In this document: positions 10,727 through 20,011 of the stretch, piece by piece | Numbering within the stretch: position 1 is the stretch's first letter | How the letters are laid out: each line of letters starts with the position of its first letter | From: Phaeoceros laevis | Lineage: Eukaryota > Anthocerotophyta > Anthocerotopsida > Notothyladales | DNA: 36,307 nt | Assembly: GCA_049999765.1 (NCBI GenBank) | Contig: JBNGIQ010007861.1 | Span: forward strand, 1-36,307 | Direction of reading: 5' to 3' | Notes under the pieces: model-generated | Seen by the model: the letters and a program-made list of their open reading frames with translations, nothing else | Database searches by the model: none | Told to the model about the DNA's origin: nothing | Position numbers and translations under genes: made by a program

Positions 10727-13700
10727 TTACACAGGTTGAGACTGATGAGAAATCCGTTTGCGTTGCACCAGCACCGGTCTGTACACAGCTGCGAAGTTTT
10801 CCTGGGATGCAGAGCGAACCTCACCGAAGGAGCGAATGTGCTGCAACAGCCTGCGCAGAAACGGGTTCCTGCCCACAGTGGCGCTGTCACAGACAACAGC
10901 CACATGCCGACGAGCGCGAGTGACTGCCACATTCATCCGCCTGCGGTCGCCCAGGAATCCCACCACCTGAAGGCTGTTGGACCTGACCATGGAGATGACC
11001 ACGGCGTCGGCTTCCCGGCCCTGGAACCCATCCACGCTGGACACCTCCACATGCACAGAGGCTGCACCTAGCAGGTCCTCCAGGCGCTCCTGCAGCAGCT
11101 GCACCTGGGCGAGGTAGGGGGAGAGGACGGCGATGGAGGATGCTGGGACGCCAGCGACGAGCAGCGCAACAACGTGTGCTGCCACCACCTCCGCCTCGCC
11201 CTCGTTGAAGTAGGAGCCGGTGCCAGTCAAGTCGATGCGCTCCTCGCAGCCGGGCATGAGGCTGCCAAAGGGCAGCCGAGTGTCGAGCAGCAGCAGCGGG
11301 GAGCGGGTGGCCGGCGTGGAATCCACATACTCCGAATCCGACAGCAAGCTGGACGCCACCTCCGGGGCGGAGTGGAGGCGGCCCTGGTACATCTCCTTGT
11401 CCGCCCAGCTGGCGATGGCCGAGTGCATCCGGTACTGCATCGAGAGCTGCGTCGCAAGCAGCCCGTCGTGCATTGCGGCGGCCCTCTCCATGAGCGACAC
11501 GCCCAGTCCGCCCTCGGCTGCGGCCCGGGACAGGATGGTGGGAGCCAGCTGGTTGGTGTCCCCGGCCAGCACCAGCCGGCGGCCCTGCAGCGCCGGGATC
11601 CAGCATCTGGGCTCAATGGCCTGCCCAGCCTCGTCCACCACCACCAGGTCGAAGGGATTGCTGTTGTAGCGCAGCAGGAGCGGGTCGGCGGAGCCGGTGT
11701 TGGTGCTCAGCACGCAGCTGGCCTCCCGCAGCGTGTCGGCCACAGCCGCCTTCTCCGCCTGTCGCTGCGACCGGGCCAGCTGCTTGAGAACCTGGCGGAT
11801 GCCGGCGGCCACTGCGGGAGGGTCCTTGGTGGTCTGCCGGAGATCCGCACGCAGGTCGGCTCTCCTCCTGGCCAGATTTTGCCGGTACTGCTGCAGCTTG
11901 GTGTCCACAATGGCGGCCAGGGATCGCGCCACCACGGAAGCTGCCACGCGCACCGGGTTGCCTACCCGCACCACATTCATGCCCAGGGCTCCAAGCCGCT
12001 CCACCAGATTGTCCACTGCGGCGTTGGTCGGGGCCGCGGCCAGCACGCGCTCCCCCCTCGCCACTGCTCGCGCAATCAGCTCCACCACCACGCTCGTCTT
12101 GCCGGTTCCCGGAGGCCCCTGGATCACCACCACCGGCCGCTCCTTGTCGAGTCCCAGCTGCACGGCCGCCTCCTGACTCCAGTCCAGGCCCGAAGAAGAC
12201 GAGGACGACGAAGAAGTCTCCTGATCATCCCCGGCGGCCACCGGCTTTTCCGGCAACACCTTGTCTGCGCCGAAAAGTGTGGCCACCACCTTCAGGCTGG
12301 GGTTTCTGGCCTGCAACCCCTGCTCCCGTAGCTTCTCCAAGGCGTCGCAGTCCCGCTGGTAGGTGGTGATGTCTGCCAGTTCGATGATGCGATCGATGCG
12401 CACGGCGCGGCCGAAGAGGCGGGCGCAAGCAGGGTCCCCGTAGCGCGCATCGATGGAGACTGTGACTGTGGAGCCGTCCTCACTGAAGCTGTAGATCCTG
12501 CCCCGCATACACTCTGTGGTGGCAGAGCCGGCCCTGTCCATGAGGCGGACGCACACCATGTCCCCCGGGGAGATGGAGCTAGCCGGCAAGTGGTTGTGGC
12601 CCAGTGTGGGGCGGAACGATACCAAATGAGAGCCTCCCAATCCCGTCGAAGATCCCACTGCCCGTACCGGACTGATTGTATCCCGCCGCTCATGGTCGAT
12701 CACCTCTTCCTCTTCCCCCTCAATTCCTTCTTGAGCGCCAAGGCGCAGAGCCAGAGCCGCATCTTGCTCTTCTGCAGATGCACCAGCACCACTAGAACCC
12801 GTAGAAGCTGATGAAAGTGACGCCTGTCCAGTCTGAATCACGGAGGAAGGAGCCGCATACGATGCAGAATCCAAAGACTCCTGTGTGGCCTCCAGCTCTG
12901 CGTCCCTCTCAATCCGGAGCAGTTCCAATGCTCTCACCACAAAATTGTCAATGTTCGTCTGCACAGCCGCCACTTCTTCATCTGACAGGCCCAAAGGATG
13001 ATCATTCTGCTTGCTCTCTTCTCCGTTTGTCTTTCTGGTATTCACCCGATGACCGTCTGGAGAGGGACGAGGCAAAGAATAAGTCTAAAAGAACGAAGAA
13101 ACGGGGGGAGAGAAAAGCGCTAGCTGAAGGAAAAAGGATATCCACGAACCAGATCGTGCCAGCTTCTTGAGGAAAGACCAGGCCTCGGCGTCCTGCCACT
13201 TCTCCAATACCCCCTGGTCTTGCAAGGCCTGTAGCGCCCCCTGCAGCTCCCTCTGCAGATGATCGAAAAGAGTAGGGTAATGCGAGCTCACTTTGAGACA
13301 CACGGCCTCGTGGCCCATGGGCATGGCAGTCGCTCCCAGGTAGGGCTGGGCCAGCGTCACAATGTTGACGCCGCTCTCCAAGTCGTCCATAAACCCTAAC
13401 CTTTCTCCTGAGGCCTCCGCCGCAGCTATGTCGGACGCCATGGCCGCCATGCCCTGAGACAGCCACCTCACCACATTCTTACCTAGCTGTTTCCTGCCCA
13501 GGGGGTCTCCGCTGTGCTTGTGATCCTCGAGCTCGGAGAGATCGGGGGGGGTTTTGCCAGCACCGTTTGCTGATGCAGCAACCTCACTGCCCTGGATCAC
13601 CACCTCCGTCCCAGCGGACCGGCTGCCAGATTTCACCTCCCTGCCATCGGCGACGGCGGCCTTCAGTGTTGCTGTAGACTCATGGCTCTTGACCACCAAT

Positions 13701-14005
13701 TTCCTCTTCCCTCCTTCCTTGTTCTGCCCTGCCCTGTTCGCTCTCGGTTTCTCCTTCCCTGCCGCTGTACCCGGGTCCGCAGCACCTGAAGAAGCAAGGA
13801 TCCATCGGAGGCCCCGCTCCGCCTTCGAATTCTTCCCCCATCGCAATCTGTCGTGGTGGACTCGCAAGGGTGACAAGCGGGAGAAGGAGCTGCTCCACCG
13901 GCAGCAGACAAGAGACGTAGAAGCTTGTGAGGCTGTGCGACTAGAGGAGGAACGAGAAGGATCCACACGAGACAGCCGCGCAACAGAGGGCAGAGAAGAC
14001 GCCAT
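10727..14005 (-). CDS. Organelle-type SF1 (IGHMBP2/SMUBP-2-like) helicase
   Basis: ATP-driven nucleic-acid helicase of the UPF1-like SF1B group, close to the plant chloroplast SMUBP-2-like proteins. Two exons, 14005-13150 and 13056-10727, joined as G|AC in 'ARS-DGHR', give 1061 residues. The first ~65 residues are rich in Ser, Arg and Leu and nearly free of acidic residues, fitting a plastid or mitochondrial transit peptide. A conserved N-terminal region (about 195-285) precedes an OB-like segment around 450-520. Motif I GPPGTGKT is at 599-606, motif Ia AAAPTNAAVDN follows, motif II DEAG at about 760-763, motif III GDTNQ at 784-788 and motif IV QYRMH at 826-830. Motif V DGFQGREADAVVIS and motif VI NVAVTRARRH lie near the end. 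A Ser run sits just before the helicase core. Divergent from the sugar kinase. Long opposite-strand frames here are GC-driven shadows. Substrate (DNA or RNA) cannot be told from sequence. Confidence 0.9.
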
Positions 14006-14414
14006 GGACACCGAAAGAATGCAGGGGCATGTCTAATTGTGCTTCCCAGCACGCAGCCGACGGACCACCACACTGGACCAATGTTGAAGTGGCCCGGAGG
14101 GCCGCTGTTTCCAGGGCCAGGGTGCGCCGGGGACCTGGCCGGTTCCCGGACCGTCACAGTAACCTGGTCCCAGCAGCTGGTGAATCTAAATGTGAAAGAC
14201 AGCACGACCAAGTGTTTCAAACAAGACGTGGAGCAAGGCACGCTTCACAGGTCGATTTTCTCCGTGGCCAATAGTGCTCAAGTGGACCCCGCAGGCACGA
14301 GGTACTGTAAACGTTGCAAAGATTCGTGCCGGGATCAGTTTGCCGGGAAAGTGTTACGAGTCCCGTTCCCGTTTAAACTTGGAACAGTACGGTAGTCTGA
14401 GCTACTCTGCCTCC
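14006..14414. promoter_or_regulatory. Divergent intergenic region between helicase and FGGY kinase
   Basis: 409 bp between the two start codons. GC-rich, with recurring (A/G)ACCTGG phrases at about 14130 and 14160. No clear TATA box is seen for either gene. It may hold the 5' leaders of both, since the kinase frame stays open some distance upstream of the chosen Met without an ATG. Confidence 0.45.
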
Positions 14415-17400
14415 ATGGGGACAATCCGAATGCCGCCCCTTTCACATGCAAAACAGGGCCGGATATGGCCTTCCGATTGCAGTTTGATGTCGGCAAAACA
14501 CCGGCAAGTTCACAGCCTTGGAGAACGGCGAACAACGCTGGTGCAGAAGGGTTTGGCGATGTGCTCGCTTGCTGGGAGGGACAAAGCGTTGGAGTGGGTG
14601 CTTGCTTTGGACGTTGGCACCGGAGGCACTAAGGCAGCGCTTGTCTCCTCGAGTGGATTGGTGGCAGCTACAGCATTTTCACAACATCCAGCCCCGGAGC
14701 CATCTTCCATGTAATTGAAGGACACTGAACCGTTGGTTGTGATGGAGCGGTGGCTGCATGTGCGAAAACGCTGGAAGAAGCAAACAAGATTGTCACTCAA
14801 TTGTTTCACCGGATGTGCACCTTCGGCAACTCAATGCCGCCTGTGACTCTTCCCTTGTGCAGAGGAGGTCCAGGTAGCTTGGAGCAGGACCAAGAATGCT
14901 GGTGGTCGGCTACTATCGCGGCTGTGACTGACTGCATATCAAGCTCTGGAGCAAAATCACATCATGTAACTACTACTCACATTGGTGCCATCGCTGTTAC
15001 CGGCCAAATGCAAGACGTCATCATCCTTCCTAAAGTACGTGAGACTGGTGTATGGAGTCGAGATTTTGAGATGGAACTGATGCCATTACCTACTTGTGAT
15101 GAGTGGTCAGCACTGAGATCGGTTGGATGACAGAACGTTTCGTCATCGAAGTACAAAGCTATCATGTACTCTGACACTCGCGCTGTCGAAGAAGCAGAAG
15201 AGGTATGGTGTTATTCCGGAGCTAGGACTGTTTATCTCATCAGTTCACCTCTTCAAGTGGTTTCTTGTACTCTTTTAGTGAGACTAACTGTGCACACTTG
15301 GCTCCACATAACACTGATATGAATTAACTGGATGTTTGTTAGATCACCCACCTGGCTGGAGGCTCAGATTCGCTTGCTACAATAACAGGAACTCACCAAG
15401 GTCCGTCGAGGTACGACAATTCCTCTAAATAGCATCTAAAAGCAAAGTGTGTGTACAGCTAAGGTTGGCACAGAAGCTTAAACTTCTCTGTCACACATGC
15501 AGCCTGCTGGCTAAACTCCGCTGGATAGACAAGCACATTCCTGAAGCACGCAGTGAGTTACTTTTTGGTGGGTACGTAGGACTTGCTCGTTCCAGGCATT
15601 TGGCAGCTTGAGTATGCAGGAATCAAAATCTGAGCGCTCAAAGAATGTCGCAGCCATGACTATGTAACTTGGAAGCTCTGTGGTGCTGCTGTCACGGATG
15701 CCACTACTGCTTCAACCACTGGACTTACAAATACTTCCTCTGAGGTCTGTTCTGAGCTGGTCCATGTGCAAAAAACATTTCCTACGCCCTTGAATGATGA
15801 ATTCTTAACTGTCGCAGTAATCTCGTTGATCCAGTATGCAGATGACTTACTGGAGACTGTGGGACTACGTCACTGGATGACTCAGCTGCCAAAAATCTAT
15901 CCATCTGATGTTCCTTGTGGTAATCTTGCTGCCTGATACTGCCAGCTAGCCTGATGGCCCGTTGGTACATCCAGCGGCTCATTGTGGTGCAAATGTTTGA
16001 AAACAGGACAAGTTAGTGAATCTGCTGCTCAGGAATTTGGTCTCAGGGGTTTGCAGGGGATTCCTGTTTTCCATTGTTGTGGGGATGCAGGTGCCTGCAC
16101 TTTGGGGTAAGCAGGCTCGACACCTACCCCGTTAACATTGTTCATGCTTTTTTTCAGGGTCTAGGTACCTGATATTTGTGCATCTCCAGTGCAGGTGCAG
16201 GATCCCCTGGCTCTCTGTATGCGTATCTCGGGACGTCAGGGTACTGAGATCGTCTCGACTTTCCCTGACAAGCAGTTATGCAATTAGAGGTTGAGGGCGT
16301 TACCCCTTTCTAAGCTAAGATTTGAGTGACCTTATCTTTTTGACAGGTGGGTTGGAGGCTCATTCCCAAGATATCCGGGGGTCAATGCTGTGGTAGGTAT
16401 GAGTGCACATGGTATCTCCTGTTTCCATGCTCTGAAGACATTGGGCGTTTTTTTTGCTTCTTTGTGTACGGTGTTGAGAGTTGCTTGAGTCGAGACAGAC
16501 ATGTTTCATTGGTGGCCAATTGCGAGCAGAGGCCAACAGCGGGAGTATTCAGCCTTGGGCATCCAGATCCAGCTTTGCTCTTCAAGACAGGTAGCAAAAG
16601 CACCCCTTGTTTGTTGTCCTGCAGCGCCATTGAGCTGTAAGATACTAAATACGAAAGAACTTATCAGGCCTCCTGTGTTTCAGGTGCCATTATGACAGCT
16701 GGTGGAAATGTCAACTGGGCGGTATCCAACTTAGTATCTGATTTGGCAGGTGGGGAAGAACTCATATTAACCTATGTGTCCAATGAGTATTGAAGTTCTG
16801 TACGTGATGTTCTTACAAAGTAGGGGTATGCTGTTTGCAGTCATACATGGGTCTCCTCTACAGCATTTTGACCAGCTTGCCATCTCTGCACAAGCTGGGA
16901 GTGGGGGACTCCTTTTTCTGCCTTATTTGAACGGTAATACTATCGTCATTGCGTAGTGGAAGTGTTTATTGGAGCCACCATAATGCCCCATATGTGTGTC
17001 GTTTCCGAGAGATAGTATCGTCTGTGCTGTTCTTCTGTGACATGACACCATGATTTTGGTAACAGGAGAGCGCTGCCCATTTGATGATGAAAATGTTCGT
17101 GCGTCTTTTATTGGAATCTCTGCGTCAACCACAAAAGCCGAGATGTTTCGTGCGGTGCTGTGCTCAAAACTCAAGTCATTACCTGCAGCTTTTGCTGAAG
17201 TGCAGGTTGACAACGTTAAACCATCTTTCTATGCCTGAGGCATTTTGAAGTTATACCCCACGGTGTGGTGTTGGAGCAGGTTTTGGAAGGGATTTGCTTT
17301 GCACTGAGATCAGGTCGAGATGCAGTCCTCGGTGAGCACTGTCATGGTAAGTTAAGTACAAGCTAGTTAGTCTTCCATCCACCTTCATTGACATGCACAG

Positions 17401-18042
17401 GACATTCTAAAGCTCTTGGTGGCTTGTTTTCGCAATCAGAAAAACTGCCTCCCTTGCGTCTTGTTGGTGGAGGAGCTAGGTGAGTGAGTTTGACGGTCTG
17501 AAATACTTATGGTGGGCTGACGTAAGACTTGCAAGAGTAAACCTTCAACTTCCTCTTCCTCTTGTCATGCAGATCTCCATTGTGGCCAGACATTTTGTCA
17601 AATGTGTTTGGTCAATCTGTGGAGGTACTTCAGGACTCGCAGGTAGACTTTCAAACAGGCGCAAGAGTAAGCTAGATGGTCACGTCAGAGGGTGATTGAA
17701 TATTCTCAGTCTGTTGCGCAGGAAGCCGGAGTTAAGGGTGCAGCTCTTCTTGCTGGCAAGTGGCTGGGCTGGCACACATCCTTGAGTCCAGAAGGTGAGT
17801 AGTGTGAATCCAGCGGTGCAGAACAACTGCTTGGCGACAACTGGCTGGCTGTAGTAGGTTGATGAACTCTCGCAGCCGATTTGCTTGCAGGTCAGTGGAT
17901 CCAAGTTGAACGGGTCTGTCATCCATGTCGTACGGATTCGGAGCACTATAATACATTATACGCTACTTATGCAAGGGCATCCGGCGACTTGAGTCAGATC
18001 TTCAAGGAACTCTCCACGTTTAGAAAGGAGAGTGCTTCGTAA
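14415..18042 (+). CDS. FGGY-family carbohydrate kinase, xylulokinase (XylB)-like
   Basis: ATP-dependent sugar kinase; closest in motif order to bacterial xylulokinase, so D-xylulose to D-xylulose-5-phosphate is the best guess. Nineteen exons: 14415-14710, 14863-15034, 15134-15202, 15343-15410, 15503-15571, 15654-15744, 15835-15919, 16007-16106, 16190-16240, 16347-16392, 16530-16590, 16684-16749, 16841-16933, 17066-17154, 17280-17331, 17440-17479, 17573-17642, 17722-17794, 17891-18042. Phases close to 580 residues. ATP-binding ALDVGTGGTK starts near 65; GQMQDV, YSDTRA and LEQDQECWW follow. HCCGDAGA carries the likely catalytic Asp310, then LGTSGW, FLPYLNGERCPFDDENVRA, and the adenine-site LVGGGARSPLW near 477-487. 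The 48 residues before Met49 are basic and Ser/Thr-rich, a possible plastid transit peptide. The frame has no earlier ATG. Other FGGY sugars (fuculose, gluconate, glycerol) are not excluded. Confidence 0.85.
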
Positions 18043-18189
18043 TATCAGTGGGCTTTGTCTAATTGGGTCTTACAACTTGAGATCTCTCTCTTTTCACTGA
18101 CCTAGTCGGTGTTGTCCGAGTCGTGCGTGCACTGCCAGTGAAAGTCTCCACAGTAGTGGATCCCGCACGTCTTGGTATTGGTTGTACAT

Positions 18190-18270
18190 GACGGCCCCTG
18201 GCCTGCGGGCAGGCCAAACCTGTGTACCTGTGTAGCGTCGGCTAGCTGTGATGGCCGACGCTACATGTGA
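18190..18270. repeat. Two adjacent perfect hairpins
   Basis: GGCCTGC-GG-GCAGGCC (about 18200-18215) is a tight palindrome. It is followed by TGTAGCGTCGGC (18231-18242), which pairs perfectly with GCCGACGCTACA (18254-18265) across an 11-nt loop. They lie 150-220 bp after the kinase stop codon. They could be a folded 3'UTR or terminator-like structure, or the remains of a small foldback element; no target duplication was seen. Confidence 0.6.
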
Positions 18271-19250
18271 ATCATGTGCGGCCATCCCCATCCTGGCTAG
18301 CAGTTTGGTCGATAAAGAAAACGGAGCAGCGGAAGGAACCTCCGGGGTTTGAGCCGTTATTTCATGGTGAACCAACAATTCCCTAGTCAACGTCCCACCT
18401 GACAGTTTTGTAACCTTTCATTAGCTCCATAAATCTCCACGCACTAGTGAGTATGACCCATTAATTGGACATCATAACACTCCAATTGCATATTTCATTA
18501 GTCATTATATTCAGCACAAAATCTCAAATCATCTCAAACCATCTCATGGCGGTCCCAAGACTCTAGGTGCCTAAACAAGAGCAATATAGAGAATAGAGAT
18601 CTATACCTACTTCTTTGGTTATGAGCACATATGTGGAGAAGCTCATATTAATCCAAACTTATCTCATAAACCAGCCTAAGTTAACTTGACCTGTAGTGAG
18701 CTACTCCCAAATGAAAATTTCTCATGTCATAGGTGTGGATACTTGTTGATTGGGTTGAAAGCTCTACATATTTGAGAAACTTACTTCTCAATGTGATGAG
18801 CTACCCACAAATGAATCTTTTATATTCTTGATTGGACTAGATACTTGGTGATTGGGCTAAAAACTTTATGTATTTGAGGAATTTATATGCTCTTAAATTC
18901 TTGATTGGGTTCGATATTTGGTAAATTAGAATCCTTAGATATGGATTTTGAGCAATTTACTTGCTATTGAATATAGTCTAATGTGACATGCAATTGTAAT
19001 TGTGTATAGCATATAGTTGCTTCCCTCACTCCTGACTTCAAATTTTGGTAGTTTCCTCAAAGGAAAGAGGAACGCTCCACAAAGGACTTTATTTCAAGCA
19101 GAAAAGCGCGCCAAATGACAAGTAGTCCAAAGTGACGCCACACAAAATGTCCATATACACGTTTAAGCATGTCGGTAGTACGAACGATGGTGTAGTTGGT
19201 GTACTCTAGTGTATTACCGAAGGTGCGCCTGCAGTAAAAGAGCTTTCTCG
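18271..19250. other. AT-rich spacer with degenerate ~110-bp repeat, no gene seen
   Basis: Between the kinase and the glutaredoxin-type gene. At about 18690-18930 phrases such as GAGCTAC(T/C)C(C/A)CAAATGAA, TTGATTGGG and TATTTGAG(A/G)AA recur two to three times, a decayed tandem repeat. No coding region can be supported. The 3' end (about 19250 on) becomes pyrimidine-rich and probably includes the promoter and leader of the next gene. Confidence 0.5.
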
Positions 19251-19404
19251 TTCCCTCCTCAGGCGGGTCGCTGGATCTTGGCTTTTAAATCTCATCTCGA
19301 TCTGCTAGAACCCTAAGCCCCTCTTCCCCGTCTTCATTCAGGTCCCCTGCTAGCTCAAGACACCGGCACAAGCTCCTCTCCGGAATTCCCAACAACTTTC
19401 CGAG

Positions 19405-19984
19405 GTACGTGAAGCTCCCTTGAGCTGGCTCGTCGCTGTTGGTGATGTTCCGGAGGGTCACAGGAGCTGGCTTTTAAGCCCTGTGAGGTTCCACTCGACT
19501 TATTTCGTGTGCATATGCATCACGATAACCAAACAGGGCGCTGCTGGAGACGAACAGGCGGGAGCGGTCAATTTGTGGCATTGTCCAAGCTCAGCGGATG
19601 CTTTGCCAAGGTTGATTTCCAGGAACCGGCTTCATGCAGATTGCAGATTTGCTGGCCAGATTGAAGGAGCACATTGAAACTTGTCATACTTGTCCATTCT
19701 TCGCGCACTTCCGCTCTGGATCTAGCTGTCTCTTACACGCAGCGTTCCCGATTTAGTCGGGCCTGCTTGTTCGATCCGATCTGCTATCGCATCTCCTAAT
19801 TTTGCTGTAGACTCGTTGGATGCTGATCTTGAACCTCACGGCCTCAAATCCGTTGGCCATCCATTGTGCCTCCCTCACTCTGTCCCCGCTTTCGTTTTGG
19901 ATGCTGATCTTGAACCTCATGGCCTCAAATCCATTGGCCATCCATTGTGCCTCCCTCACTCTGTCCCCGCTTTCGTTTTGGCAG
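19405..19984 (+). other. Probable 5'UTR intron containing an 81-bp tandem duplication
   Basis: A good donor (CCGAG|GTACGT at 19404/19405) and acceptor (TTTTGGCAG ending 19984) bracket 580 bp upstream of the ATG at 20012, fitting a leader intron of the glutaredoxin-type gene. Within it, 19816-19896 is repeated almost exactly at 19897-19977 (81 bp, few mismatches). The duplication ends right at the acceptor, so the pyrimidine-rich tract before the splice site is also duplicated. Confidence 0.6.
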
Positions 19985-20011
19985 GTGTTTGAGCCTTCTC
20001 ATTTTTAGCAC

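Noticed and set aside
11174-12331. 385-codon plus-strand frame opposite the helicase
   Set aside because: GC-rich antisense shadow of the helicase exon; no domain, and the minus strand carries all SF1 motifs in order.
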